A DNA stretch of 64,000 nucleotides. It comes from Roseomonas sp. GTDB taxonomy: Bacteria > Pseudomonadota > Alphaproteobacteria > Acetobacterales > Acetobacteraceae. The translations under genes and the position numbers were made by a program. Below the pieces are notes generated by a model. It had not been told where the DNA came from. It saw nothing but the letters and a program-made list of their open reading frames with translations, and did not search any database. The stretch is taken from NCBI GenBank assembly GCA_020249505.1, contig JADCFN010000005.1, forward strand, positions 159,949 through 223,948, given 5' to 3'. Shown one piece after another: positions 1 through 9,300 of the stretch (the first letter of the stretch is position 1; each line of letters starts with the position of its first letter).

Positions 1-1
1 G

Positions 2-289
2 AAGGGGCAAGTGCCGCTCGGGCTGGTGGTGGTGAAATCCGGCGTGAACAAGCCCGAAGAAACACTGGCGCGCGAATTGATCGGGCTGGTGCGGGAGAAG
101 ATTGGGCCTGTTGCCGCCTTCAAGGATGCGAAGGTGGTGGCCCGCCTGCCGAAAACCCGCAGCGGCAAGATCCTACGCGCCACCCTGCGCAAAATCGCGG
201 ATGCAGAGCCCTATACCGTGCCACCCACCATTGATGATCCGGCGATTTTGGATGAGATCGCTATCGTGCTGAAAGGGGCGATGAGGTGA
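2..289 (+). CDS. prpE: Propionyl-CoA synthetase, C-terminal end (5'-truncated by window)
   Basis: The last 95 or so residues of an acyl-adenylate-forming enzyme; the reading frame is already open at the left edge, so the start lies outside. The AMP-binding C-terminal subdomain is clear: KIGPVAAFK followed by LPKTRSGKILR, whose lysine is the catalytic (and acetylation-regulated) residue of acyl-CoA synthetases, then RKIADAEPY and TIDDPAILDEI. The tail KIADxEPY...TIDDP is characteristic of PrpE rather than acetyl-CoA synthetase. The enzyme makes propionyl-CoA from propionate, ATP and CoA in the cytoplasm. It ends in a convergent gap that holds a palindromic element, opposite a thioesterase gene. 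Confidence 0.88.
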   Translation, partial: KGQVPLGLVVVKSGVNKPEETLARELIGLVREKIGPVAAFKDAKVVARLPKTRSGKILRATLRKIADAEPYTVPPTIDDPAILDEIAIVLKGAMR

Positions 290-292
290 GCA

Positions 293-330
293 TTTTCAAG
301 CCAAGTGGAATCACTTGGCGGCTCGGAAAA
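293..330. repeat. Palindromic intergenic element, copy 1
   Basis: TTTTC-AA followed by the perfect inverted repeat GCCAAGTG-GAAT-CACTTGGC, then GGCTC-GGAAAA. A near-identical copy is at 15692-15728. It sits between the converging prpE and thioesterase genes, so a bidirectional terminator or REP-like dispersed repeat is plausible. The function is an inference. Confidence 0.7.
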
Positions 331-351
331 TGCGATCAAACAAAGCTTGCT

Positions 352-795
352 TTAATCTTCGATCCCATCACGATTTTCGATGGTCATGAAAGTGGCGGTC
401 AGGAAGGCAATCAACCTTTCCTGATCGGCGGTGACGGCAAAGATTTCCGTCTGCACCAGGCTGAGCGTGCGCCCGGCCTTCAGCACCTTGCCGCGCGCGA
501 TGATGTGGTCGCCCGCAGCCGGCGCCAGAAAATTGATTTTCATCTCTGTCGTCAGCACGCCGCGATTGGCCGGCATCAGACTGAGCGCGGCATAGCCCGC
601 GGCACTATCGGCAATGGCGGTCAGCGCGCCGCCATGCACAAAACCATGCTGCTGCGAAAGCTCGGGCTTCGGCGCAAGGCTGATTTCCACCTGCCCCGGC
701 GCAATGCGCGTGATGCTGGCGCCAAAAAGCTGCATCAGTCCTTGCTTCGCGAAACTCCCGCGCAGGCGCGCTTCCATGGCGGCGGGGTTGGTCAC
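352..795 (-). CDS. PaaI-family hotdog thioesterase
   Basis: A 147-residue single hotdog domain, the usual length for the PaaI/YbgC-like 4HBT group. The signature HGFVHGGALTAIADSAAGYAA (residues about 50-70) matches the HGG...D motif that forms the active site on the long hotdog helix. Such proteins hydrolyse acyl-CoA (often aromatic or short-chain) thioesters as tetramers in the cytoplasm; the substrate cannot be read here. It is the last gene of the minus-strand run after yebC (9-nt gap). The convergent neighbour is prpE, another acyl-CoA enzyme, which may be coincidence. Confidence 0.8.
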   Translation of the reverse strand: MTNPAAMEARLRGSFAKQGLMQLFGASITRIAPGQVEISLAPKPELSQQHGFVHGGALTAIADSAAGYAALSLMPANRGVLTTEMKINFLAPAAGDHIIARGKVLKAGRTLSLVQTEIFAVTADQERLIAFLTATFMTIENRDGIED

Positions 796-804
796 GTGCC
801 AGCC

Positions 805-1527
805 CTATTCGACCTCAAGATTCGCGTAGATATTCTGGATATCATCGTGATCATCCAGAAGATCGAGCAGCTTCACCACATCCTTGGCGCGTTCCTCGTC
901 CAGCTTGATGTCATTGGTGGACCACCATTCAAGCTTGGCCGCTTCCGCCGTGCCGAAGCGCGCTTCCAGCGCATCGCGCACCGTGGCGAAATCCTCAACA
1001 CTGGTTGAGATTTCATGGCCGTCTTCGGTGCTTTCCACATCCTCGGCCCCCGCTTCAATCGCGGCTTCCAGCATGGCATCGGCTGAGGCAACATCAGGCT
1101 TGTAGCGCAGCACGCCCTTGCGTTCGAATTGGAAGGCGACCGAATTCGTCTCCCCAAGCGCACCGCCATTCTTGGCGAACATGGACCGCAAATCACCGCC
1201 GGTGCGGTTGCGATTATCTGTCAGCGCTTCGGCGATGATGGCAATGCCATGCGCGCCATAGCCTTCATAGCGCACTTCCTCATAATCCTCGCCCTGGCCA
1301 GCGGTGACGGCGCGCTTGATGGCGCGGTCAATCGTGTCGCGCGTCATATTCGCGGTCAGCGCGGCCTTGACGGCAGCGCGCAGCCTGGGGTTGGCCGCCG
1401 GATCGGGCAGGCCAATCTTGGCAGAGACGGTGATTTCGCGAATAAGCTTGCCAAAAGCCTGCGCCTTTTTCGCACCCTGGGCAGCCTTGCGGTGCATGAC
1501 GTTTTTCGCGTGGGAATGACCGGCCAT
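805..1527 (-). CDS. yebC: YebC/PmpR-family protein
   Basis: 240 residues from the conserved start MAGHSHAKN; an ATG 15 nt upstream would add five residues and is not the family start. The N-terminal segment ([24 protein letters not shown]) and the acidic C-terminal half are typical. The family has been described as DNA-binding transcriptional regulators (PmpR, often next to ruvC) and more recently as factors that ease translation of proline-rich stretches. It lies downstream of ymdB on the same strand with a 74-nt gap and upstream of the thioesterase. Family assignment is firm; the molecular role is known only by analogy. Confidence 0.93.
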   Translation of the reverse strand: MAGHSHAKNVMHRKAAQGAKKAQAFGKLIREITVSAKIGLPDPAANPRLRAAVKAALTANMTRDTIDRAIKRAVTAGQGEDYEEVRYEGYGAHGIAIIAEALTDNRNRTGGDLRSMFAKNGGALGETNSVAFQFERKGVLRYKPDVASADAMLEAAIEAGAEDVESTEDGHEISTSVEDFATVRDALEARFGTAEAAKLEWWSTNDIKLDEERAKDVVKLLDLLDDHDDIQNIYANLEVE

Positions 1528-1601
1528 TGCCGCAACTCTCATTCAGGTAAGGGGGAACCTTGCGCAGCTTATATCCGTCCGGCAGGGGCGCGCCAAGCTG
1601 T

Positions 1602-2423
1602 TCAGACCAGAGGCATAACCGGCTCCAACCCGCCACCAATACGCAAGGGGGCGACACGGCGCGCAAGCCCCGTTGCGTCATCGGTTTCAACAAGTAATCC
1701 GCTGATCGTGGCTTCATTCTCAGCCGGGGCAAGGCGCTCCGCCGGCACCTTGCGCCAGAAGCGGATGGAAGCGCCGGCCTTTTGCATGCCGATCACGCTA
1801 TCATAATCGCCGCACATGCCGGCATCGGTTTGAAACGCCGTGCCGCCAGGCAGGATGCGGTGATCGGCAGTCGGCACATGGGTATGGGTGCCAATCACAA
1901 GGCTCACACGGCCATCGAAACTATGGCCCAAGGCCTGTTTTTCCGATGAAGCTTCGGCATGGAAATCAATAATGACGGCCTGCACCGTGCCTTGCGGCCC
2001 CAGGCTATGCTGCGCCAATTCCGCCTGAATGGCGCGGAAGGGATCATCCAGCGGTTCCATGAATAGCCGCCCCATGGCCTGCAAGACCAAGGCGCGCCTG
2101 CCATCGGCCAGTACCGCCACCACCGCGCCCTTCCCCGGCGTGCCGGGCGGGTAATTCAGCGGGCGGATCAGGCGTGGCTCGCCTTCGATGTAGGGGATGA
2201 TTTCCTTGCGATCCCATGCGTGATTGCCAAGCGTCAGCACATCAGCGCCCGCGATGAACAAGGCGCGCGCCATCTCCGGCGCCAGGCCAAACCCGTGGGA
2301 GGCATTCTCCGCATTCACCACCACAAGATCGAGCCGGAGTTTTTCACGCAAGCCCGGCAGGGTTACCGTGACGGCATCACGCCCGGCGCGGCCGACAATA
2401 TCGCCAAGGAAAAGCAGCCTCAC
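1602..2423 (-). CDS. ymdB: YmdB-family metallophosphoesterase
   Basis: 273 residues, the usual length for the TIGR00282/YmdB family of calcineurin-like phosphodiesterases (2',3'-cyclic nucleotide phosphodiesterase activity in Bacillus). Metal-binding motifs are in order: GD (7-8), NAEN (37-40), GNHAWD (66-71), DFHAE (153-157), GTHTHVPT (178-185). The start is taken as GTG at 2423, which overlaps the fau stop codon in a GTGA quartet, so the two genes are translationally coupled. A TTG 15 nt further upstream is possible but unnecessary. It is part of the zapA-fau-ymdB-yebC run. Confidence 0.92.
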   Translation of the reverse strand: MRLLFLGDIVGRAGRDAVTVTLPGLREKLRLDLVVVNAENASHGFGLAPEMARALFIAGADVLTLGNHAWDRKEIIPYIEGEPRLIRPLNYPPGTPGKGAVVAVLADGRRALVLQAMGRLFMEPLDDPFRAIQAELAQHSLGPQGTVQAVIIDFHAEASSEKQALGHSFDGRVSLVIGTHTHVPTADHRILPGGTAFQTDAGMCGDYDSVIGMQKAGASIRFWRKVPAERLAPAENEATISGLLVETDDATGLARRVAPLRIGGGLEPVMPLV

Positions 2424-3013
2424 GCGGGGTCTCCACAAACGATCACGCCGGCTTCGGTGGCGATCAGGGGCAGGCGGAAATCCTGCGGGCCTGCCGGCAC
2501 TTCAGCCATTTCCTGTCCCGCATAGGCGATGCCGATGGCTTTTGCACCCGGGAGCGCCGCCAGGGTGCGATCATAATACCCCCCGCCATAACCAAGCCGC
2601 CGCCCGGCACGGTCAAAGGCCAAAAGCGGCACGAGCAGGATATCGGGGCGCAATTCATCGTCAGAAAAGGGTTCCGAGGTGCCCATGGGACCAGCACGCA
2701 AAGCCGCGCCGGGCGTCCAGGCGCGAAAGGAAAGCGGCTGGCCGCGCGGCGGGGTTACGGGCAAGGCCAGGGCATGCCCGCGAGAGGCCAGGGCCAACAT
2801 CAGGGGGCGCGGGTCCATCTCCTCCCCCATCGGCCAATAGCCGGCGATGATGGCGCCCGGCGGCGGGGCATAATGGGCCAGCACGGCCTCAGCCAGCCGC
2901 GCTGGCGCTTCGGCGCTGGCAAGCCCGGCCCGCCTGGCGCGTGCCAGCTTGCGCGCCGCCGCCTTCGCTGCCTGCAAAACGATATCCGATGCGGCGGCTG
3001 GGGCCTCGGTCAC
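2420..3013 (-). CDS. fau: 5-formyltetrahydrofolate cyclo-ligase
   Basis: 197 residues. It converts 5-formyl-THF to 5,10-methenyl-THF with ATP. The hallmark GYGGGYYDR (141-149) and the N-terminal basic KxxxRKxLxxxR-like patch are present. I chose GTG at 3013 because AGGA lies 7 nt upstream; the ATG at 3052 has no well-spaced Shine-Dalgarno site and would run into the probable 6S RNA. fau downstream of zapA with 6S RNA between is the arrangement known from E. coli (zapA-ssrS-ygfA) and from many Proteobacteria. It overlaps ymdB by 4 nt. Confidence 0.9.
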   Translation of the reverse strand: MTEAPAAASDIVLQAAKAAARKLARARRAGLASAEAPARLAEAVLAHYAPPPGAIIAGYWPMGEEMDPRPLMLALASRGHALALPVTPPRGQPLSFRAWTPGAALRAGPMGTSEPFSDDELRPDILLVPLLAFDRAGRRLGYGGGYYDRTLAALPGAKAIGIAYAGQEMAEVPAGPQDFRLPLIATEAGVIVCGDPA

Positions 3014-3052
3014 GCGGGATTCCTGCTGGCGAAAAGGGTGCGGAGCCACCAT

Positions 3053-3195
3053 GGCCGCTGGCCTATCATCCTCCCAAGGCCTGCGTCAGCAGGTGGGCAC
3101 CAGATACCCGAACCACGGTCCGGACAGAGCCAGCTCCCGGAGGATGTGCATTGGCCCCGGGGATGAATTGCCTGGCGCACCTGGCAGCCCCGCAG
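3053..3195 (-). ncRNA. ssrS: Probable 6S RNA
   Basis: A noncoding stretch between zapA and fau, the position occupied by 6S RNA in many Proteobacteria. On the minus strand it can form one long, interrupted hairpin: an apical stem CCGGAC-CGTG-GTTCGG, and an 8-bp perfect pairing of CATCCTCC (3139-3146 in complement) with GGAGGATG (3067-3074 in complement). 6S RNA imitates an open promoter and sequesters sigma70 RNA polymerase in stationary phase. The boundaries are approximate. The call rests on synteny plus self-complementarity; no covariance model was run. Confidence 0.55.
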
Positions 3196-3202
3196 CTTCT
3201 AG

Positions 3203-3538
3203 TTAGGCTTCCTCAAGCCGTGCGGCAATGGCCTCAAGCTTTTCCGCCAGCCGAACCAAGCCATCCGCCATGGCCGGATCGGGTGCAGGGGCTTCGGCGG
3301 CAACGGCGCCGCCGGCCTTCAGCGCATCATTTTCCGCCTTCAGGTCCATTGCCTCATCGGCCAATTGCAAGGCGGCCAGCAACAACATGCGGGTTTCGCC
3401 GAATTGGATACCCATGGCCTTGAGGGCGGAGATGCGTTGATCCACCTCGGCGGCCATATTGGTCAGGTGCTTTTCCTGGCCATCCTGGCAGGCTACCGGA
3501 TGAGCATAACCGCCGACACGGACCGTGACCTGCGCCAT
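3203..3538 (-). CDS. zapA: Cell division protein ZapA
   Basis: 111 residues. An N-terminal beta-rich head (VTVRVGGYAHPVAC) is followed by the helix containing ALKAMGIQFGETRMLLLAALQLADE and a C-terminal coiled coil, as in ZapA, which bundles FtsZ protofilaments at the division ring. Its ATG overlaps the stop codon of the upstream coiled-coil gene (ATGA), so the two are coupled. A 190-nt gap before fau carries the probable 6S RNA. Confidence 0.9.
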   Translation of the reverse strand: MAQVTVRVGGYAHPVACQDGQEKHLTNMAAEVDQRISALKAMGIQFGETRMLLLAALQLADEAMDLKAENDALKAGGAVAAEAPAPDPAMADGLVRLAEKLEAIAARLEEA

Positions 3539-3744
3539 CAGCCCTGCTCCTCAAGGCTGCGCAGCTTGGCGATGGTGGAATCGAGCCGGTTGGCGAGGGC
3601 AGCGACAGCGGCCTTGGGTACCATATCGCCTTCGGTGGGCGGGGTGGCAGTGCGGCGGGCGTCCACGGCACGGCTGAGACGATCCAGCGCAGCTTCCAGC
3701 CGGACCATCGCCGCCCCCATTGTGTCAGCTTGCTGCTCGCTCAT
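3538..3744 (-). CDS. Small coiled-coil protein upstream of zapA (DUF4164-like)
   Basis: 68 residues, MSEQQADTMGAAMVRLEAAL... ending in LDSTIAKLRSLEEQG. The sequence is mostly one or two amphipathic helices with heptad-like spacing, broken by a short proline/threonine-rich link (about residues 30-42). It is the first gene of the zapA run, overlapping zapA by 4 nt (ATGA). Small coiled-coil proteins at this place are common in alphaproteobacteria (DUF4164 group) and are presumed to relate to division, without a proven function. The start at 3744 gives a compact protein; longer in-frame extensions cover unrelated antisense sequence. Confidence 0.7.
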   Translation of the reverse strand: MSEQQADTMGAAMVRLEAALDRLSRAVDARRTATPPTEGDMVPKAAVAALANRLDSTIAKLRSLEEQG

Positions 3745-3826
3745 GCTTTTCCAAATGCCTTGGCGCCAAGGGTTCTTGCGGCTAAGGAACTGCTGAAATG
3801 CTTGGCATGCAAAGGCCTCTGGGTCA

Positions 3827-4276
3827 ATGGTAAAGGCGTTTCTGAAGCTGCCGGCGGTGGTGGTGCATGGGCGCGAACACGCCGCTTGGGCGTTGCGGGT
3901 TGCGGATGGGCAGCCGGTGCTGCTGGTCTCGGCGCCCGGGGCCGCGCTGAACGTGGGGCCAGGCTGGTTCAAGGCAGTGCTGGACCAGGCGGCGGCGGCG
4001 CATCCCGGCGCGCCCTTCACCGCCGCGCTGGATTGCGCTGGCGCCCCAGGGGCCGCGCTGGCGGCGTTACGGGCTGGGTTCAAGCTGGTGATTTTCGATC
4101 TGGGGCACCCTTCTGCGGCCAGCGTGCTGGGCGCTGCCGCGGAAGCCGGGGCCGAGGTTCTGGGCACCAGACCGGAAGCGCTGGACCTTGGCGCGCTTGA
4201 TCCGCGCCGGCGAGATGATGAAAGGCGCATTGCCGCGCTTTTCGCCACAGTACCGCCACAGGATCAGCCGAGATAA
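3827..4276 (+). CDS. Conserved hypothetical protein upstream of aldolase
   Basis: 149 residues, ATG at 3827, not recognised as a named family. Hydrophobic strands (PVLLVSA, FKLVIFDL) alternate with small-residue helices in a Rossmann-like alternation, and the tail is polar (DPRRRDDERR). There is no signal peptide and no membrane span. It reads toward the aldolase gene 72 nt downstream and is divergent from the zapA run (82 nt between starts), so it may share a promoter region with it. Base composition matches the neighbours. A role cannot be assigned. Confidence 0.6.
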   Translation: MVKAFLKLPAVVVHGREHAAWALRVADGQPVLLVSAPGAALNVGPGWFKAVLDQAAAAHPGAPFTAALDCAGAPGAALAALRAGFKLVIFDLGHPSAASVLGAAAEAGAEVLGTRPEALDLGALDPRRRDDERRIAALFATVPPQDQPR

Positions 4277-4348
4277 CCCTCCCGTGACAGGGAATGGCGG
4301 CTGCGCTATCGCCGCTCCCGCCCTTAGAGCAACGAAAAGGAACCCAAG

Positions 4349-5269
4349 ATGAAGCTGACGCGCCGCGTGAAGGAAATCCTCTCCTGGTATGAAAGCGACA
4401 CACCCGGCACCAAGGCGAATCTCGCCCGCATCCTGATGGAAGGGAAGCTTGGTGGCACGGGGCGCATGGTGATTCTGCCGGTGGATCAGGGCTTTGAGCA
4501 CGGGCCGGCGCGGTCCTTCGCACCGAATCCGGCGGCTTATGATCCGCATTATCATTTCGAATTGGCGATTGACGCGGGCCTCAATGCCTATGCCGCGCCG
4601 CTTGGCATGATTGAAGCCGGCGCCGCCACCTTCGCGGGTTCCATCCCGACCATCCTGAAGGTCAATTCATCCAATAGCCTTTCTACCACCAAGGATCAGG
4701 CCGTGACTGGCAGCGTGGCCGATGCGCTCCGCCTTGGTTGTTCGGCGATTGGCTTCACCATCTACCCGTCATCCGAGTATCAGTTTGAGATGATGGAAGA
4801 ACTCCGCGAATTGGCGGAAGAAGCCAAGGCGGCGGGGCTTGCCGTGGTGGTTTGGTCCTATCCGCGCGGCCCGATGCTGGACAAGAATGGCGAAACTGCC
4901 TTCGACATTTGCGCCTATGCCGCACACATGGCCGCGCTGATGGGGGCGCATATCATCAAGGTGAAGCCGCCCACGGATGTGCTGAGCCTGGATGCGGCAA
5001 AGAAGGTTTATATCGAGCGCAAGATTGATGGCAGCGATCTGGCCAAGCGCATCAGCCATGTGGTGCAGGCCTGCTTCAATGGCCGTCGCCTGGTGGTGTT
5101 CTCGGGCGGTGAAGCGAAGGGCACGGATGCGTTGCTGGCTGAAGCGCGCGCCATTCATGCTGGCGGCGGCAATGGCTCCATCGTTGGTCGCAACGCCTTC
5201 CAGCGCCCGAAGGATGAGGCGCTGAAGCTGCTCGGCCAGATGATCGAAGTCTATAAGGGCAAGGCCTGA
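4349..5269 (+). CDS. fbaB: Fructose-bisphosphate aldolase, class I (FbaB/DhnA type)
   Basis: 306 residues. It cleaves or forms fructose-1,6-bisphosphate through a lysine Schiff base, in glycolysis or gluconeogenesis. The (beta/alpha)8 barrel of the archaeal/FbaB type is recognisable: PVDQGFEHGP (45-53), VNSSNSLS (105-112), WSYPRG (169-174) and the Schiff-base strand IIKVKPPTD (202-210), then SGGEAKGT for phosphate binding. RBS AAAAGGAACCC lies just upstream of ATG 4349. A strong GC hairpin follows the stop codon. Confidence 0.92.
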   Translation: MKLTRRVKEILSWYESDTPGTKANLARILMEGKLGGTGRMVILPVDQGFEHGPARSFAPNPAAYDPHYHFELAIDAGLNAYAAPLGMIEAGAATFAGSIPTILKVNSSNSLSTTKDQAVTGSVADALRLGCSAIGFTIYPSSEYQFEMMEELRELAEEAKAAGLAVVVWSYPRGPMLDKNGETAFDICAYAAHMAALMGAHIIKVKPPTDVLSLDAAKKVYIERKIDGSDLAKRISHVVQACFNGRRLVVFSGGEAKGTDALLAEARAIHAGGGNGSIVGRNAFQRPKDEALKLLGQMIEVYKGKA

Positions 5270-5278
5270 GGCCGGCCC

Positions 5279-5302
5279 GCCGGGCGGTGCGTGCCGCCCG
5301 GC
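5279..5302 (+). terminator. GC hairpin after aldolase gene
   Basis: Perfect 9-bp stem GCCGGGCGG / CCGCCCGGC with a 6-nt loop, 10 nt after the fbaB stop codon. No T-run follows, so it is either a weak intrinsic terminator or a 3'-end stabilising hairpin. Confidence 0.5.
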
Positions 5303-5357
5303 TTGACCCGCAACGCGATGCGGGCGGAAATGGCCGCGTGACAAGGCGGCTTTTTGA

Positions 5358-6308
5358 ATGACAGACGATTTTAGTGCGACGGGCTTGGATTTCACCCTGC
5401 CCGTGGCGACGCGCGGCTATCGCTGGTGGTATCTGGATGCGCTTTCCGATGATGGGGCGCATGGCATTACCATCATCGCCTTTCTGGGCACGGTATTTTC
5501 CCCCTGGTATGCCTTTGCGCGGCGCGGTGGCGGTGGCGATCCGCTGAACCATTGCTGCATGCATGTCGCCCTTTACGGCAAGCCGGCGCGCTGGGCGATG
5601 ACGGATCGCCCGCGGGGCGCTTTGCAGCGTGGCGCGGATTTTTTGCAAATAGGCCCAAGTGCGATGCGCTGGGATGGCAGCAAGCTGGTGGTTGATCTTG
5701 CGGAAGTCACCGCCCCGGTGCCGGGCAAGTTGCGCGGGCGCGTCACACTTTATCCCGAAGCGCTATCGCACCGGGCCTTTCGGTTGGATGGCGCGGGGCG
5801 GCATCATTGGCAGCCGATTGCGCCGCGTTCGCGCGTGGAAGTCGCTTTCGACAATCCTGCGCTGCGTTGGTCCGGCTTTTCCTATTTCGACACGAATACA
5901 GGTATCGCACCGCTGGAGGAGGATTTCCTGTTCTGGGATTGGTGCCGCGCGCCAATGTCGGAAGCCACTGCCATTCTGTACAATGCATCGCGCCGCGATG
6001 GTTCAGCGCAATCCTTGGCGCTGCACGTGAACCGCGCGGGGGAAGTCGCCGATATGCCCATCCCCGCGCCCGCCATGATGCCGCCCGGGCTTTGGCGTGT
6101 GGCGCGCCCGACACGGTCTGAGGATGGCAAGGCAGAGCTGGTGCGCGCGCTGGTGGATGCCCCCTTTTATACGCGATCCGAAATCCGCACGCGGCTTTTG
6201 GGGCAGAATGCCATTGCAGTGCATGAAAGCCTGGCGCTGAACCGTTTTGATAATCTGGCGGTGCAGGCGCTGATGCTGCCCTTCAGGGTGCCGCGGGCGC
6301 GGGGCTGA
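5358..6308 (+). CDS. crtC: Carotenoid 1,2-hydratase (hydroxyneurosporene synthase)
   Basis: 316 residues. CrtC adds water across the terminal 1,2 double bond of acyclic carotenoids (neurosporene, lycopene) on the way to spheroidene or spirilloxanthin. Family signatures are: GYRWWYLDALSDDGAHGITIIAF near residues 20-42, FSPWYAFARR, the NHCCMHVALYG segment, and the conserved core SYFDTNTG...EEDFLFWDWCRA around residues 175-205 holding the acidic and tryptophan residues needed for hydration. No other crt, bch or puf gene is nearby, so it stands outside a photosynthesis gene cluster. It converges with dnaE2 (7-nt gap). Confidence 0.88.
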   Translation: MTDDFSATGLDFTLPVATRGYRWWYLDALSDDGAHGITIIAFLGTVFSPWYAFARRGGGGDPLNHCCMHVALYGKPARWAMTDRPRGALQRGADFLQIGPSAMRWDGSKLVVDLAEVTAPVPGKLRGRVTLYPEALSHRAFRLDGAGRHHWQPIAPRSRVEVAFDNPALRWSGFSYFDTNTGIAPLEEDFLFWDWCRAPMSEATAILYNASRRDGSAQSLALHVNRAGEVADMPIPAPAMMPPGLWRVARPTRSEDGKAELVRALVDAPFYTRSEIRTRLLGQNAIAVHESLALNRFDNLAVQALMLPFRVPRARG

Positions 6309-6315
6309 AGCGGTG

Positions 6316-9300
6316 CTACCTGAAATCCCGGCTCGCGGGCAGCTTGGCCCGTGGCGGGCGGCGATCATCCTGCGGGCGGCGGATTTCATCCGCGCGGCCA
6401 AGCGCGGCTTCTGCCCAGCCGCTGCCTGCTTCGCGCAACAGCCCCTCCAGCAGATCGGAACGATCCACCAACCGGCGCGCAATCACGTGAATGATCGGCA
6501 CTTCGGCGTGGCGATCCTCTCGTTCCACCCGGCCTTCCACTTGCAATAGCCGCGCACCACGCAGGGCACGCCGATCACGCGCGGCGATATCGGTATAGAC
6601 CACCAGATTGGCGATGCCGTGTTCATCCTCGATGGTGATGAAAATCACGCCCTTGGCGGAACCGGGGCGCTGGCGCATCAACACCAACCCCGCCAGGCGC
6701 AGCAAGCGGCCGGATTTCCAGCTTTGCAAATCGCGCGTGTCGCGCAGCCCTTCGGCGCGGAGTTGCGCGCGCAACAACGCCAAGGGATGCCGGCCGAGCG
6801 TCAGGCCAAGCGCCGCGTAATCATGCACAATATGCTCGCCCTCATGTTCCAGCGGCAGAACGGGTTTCGCCTCGGGCAGGATGGGGGTTTCCTCGGCCAG
6901 CGCGGCATCCACGCCATCGCGCGGGGCGAAAAGCGGCAAGTCGCGCGGCGTGCCCCGCGCACCGCGCGCGGCCCAGGCCGCATCGCGGCGGAGCACACCG
7001 GGAAAGGCATTGGCGGCAGCGAGTGCACTCAAAGCACCTTGAGAAAGCCCGGCACGCCAGGCCAAATCCTCCACCGTCACGAAGGGTGCGCCATTGCGCG
7101 CGGCGCGGGCGGCAAGCAGCGCCTCGGCATCACGTTGCGCCAGCCCTGCGATCAAACGCAGCCCTAGGCGCAGCGCTAGGCCGCCCGCGCTTTCTGGCGC
7201 TTCTTCCAGGCTGCTATCCCAATCGCTGGCATTCACATCCACCGCACGCACAATCACGCCGTGGTCCCGCGCATCGCGCATGATCTGCGCCGGCGCGTAA
7301 AACCCCATGGGCTGGCTGTTCAGCAGCGCACAGGCAAAGGCCGCCGGGTGATGACATTTCAACCAGGCCGAGGCATAGACCAGATGCGCGAAGCTCGCCG
7401 CATGGCTTTCGGGGAAGCCATAGCTGCCAAAGCCTTCGATTTGCGCAAAGACACGTTCCGCCAATTCCCGCGCGTAACCGCGGCGTGTCATGCCGGCCAC
7501 CAGCTTGTCCTTATGGCGCGTCACCAAACCCTGTTGGCGAAAGGTAGCCATGGCGCGGCGCAATTGATCCGCTTCTTCCGGCGTGAAGCCGGCAGCGACA
7601 ATAGCCAAGCGCATCGCCTGTTCCTGGAATAGCGGCACGCCAAGCGTGCGCCCCAACACCTGCTTTAATTCATCAGGCGGTCCAAAGGCGGGATCAGGCG
7701 CTGGGTATTCCACCGCTTCCAACCCCTGCCGCCGGCGCAGATAGGGATGCACCATATCGCCCTGAATGGGGCCAGGGCGCACAATCGCCACCTGCACCAC
7801 CAGATCATAAAAGGCGCGGGGTTTGAGGCGTGGCAGCATATTCATCTGCGCGCGGCTTTCCACCTGAAATACGCCCACGGAATCCGCACGCCGCAGCATG
7901 GCATAGGTTTCCGCGCAATCGCGCGGCAGGTTTTCCAAAGCCAGCGCCAGCCGCCGATGCCGCCCCAGCAAATCAAAACTGCGCCGAAGGCAGGACAGCA
8001 TGCCAAGCCCCAGCACATCCACCTTCATGATGCCGAGTGCATCAATATCATCCTTGTCCCATTCCAAAACGGTGCGGTCTTCCATCGCCGCCTGCGTCAC
8101 CACCGCCAATTCCGTGAGCTTGCCGCGCGTGATGACAAAGCCACCGACATGGGTCGCGGTATGGCGCGGGAAATCCTGCAATTCCTCAGCCAATTCCAGC
8201 GTCATCGCCAGGCGCGGATCACTGATGTCAAAGCCCTCATCCGCTGCCAATTCCGTGAGGCTCATCTCCCGCCCCGGCCCCCAGCCGGCCTTGGCGAGGC
8301 GCGCGGTGATATCCTCAGTCAGACCCATCGCCTTGCCCACTTCGCGAATGGCGCTGCGTGGGCGATAGCGGATCAAGGTCGCGCAAATCGCCGCGCGGTC
8401 GCGGCCATAGCGTTCATAAAGGTGCTGGATCACTTCTTCCCGACGTTCATGTTCGAAATCAATGTCGATATCGGGCGGCTCGCCACGGCTGGCCGAGACA
8501 AAACGTTCAAACAGCAAATCATGCTTTTCGGGATCAACTGCGGTGATGCCCAGCACATAGCAAACCGTGGAATTCGCTGCCGAACCGCGCCCTTGGCACA
8601 AAATGCCGCGCGTGCGGGCGAAGCGAATAATCTCATGCACTGTCAGGAAATAAGGCGCGTAGCCAAGATCATTGATCAGGCGCATTTCATGGGCGATGCG
8701 CGTGGTGATGGCACCCGGCACCTGCACCGGCCAGCGCGCCGCGACAGCTTCAGCAACACGCGCTTCCAGGCTTTGCTGCGCACTCAGGCCCGGGTCCAGC
8801 ACCTCATCGGGGTATTCGTAGCGCAAATGATCCAGCGAAAAGCCGCGCGTTGTCGCCAGCACATCAAGGGTTGCTTGCAAAGCATCCGGGTAGCGCGCGA
8901 AAAGCCGCGCCATTTCGGCCGGTGATTTCAAATGGCGTTCGGCATTAGGCTCTGCCGCCTGGCCCAAGGCTTCCACGGTGCAGCGCAGGCGAATGGCACT
9001 CAGCACATCCGCGAGCCGCCGGCGCGATGGCACGTGATAACGCACGTTGTTGGTGGCAAGCAGCCGCGCGCCACACGCTTCCGCCAAGGCCGCGTGGCGG
9101 GCAAGTGCGGCCGCGTCATCGCCCAATAAGGGGCAGGCCACGGCAAGCAATGGCGGCAAGGCAAGGCGCAGCGCAGACAGGCGGCGCAAGGCGGCGGGTG
9201 CCACAGGCGGGATGGCGGCCAGCGCCATGCCCTCGGCCGCATCGCACAGCATGGCGAAATCCAGCCGGCATTCGCCCTTGGGCGCGGCCATACGCCCGGC

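Noticed and set aside
7747..8925. A 392-codon plus-strand open frame
   Set aside because: Antisense to the dnaE2 polymerase core, with His/Arg-rich composition typical of shadow frames.
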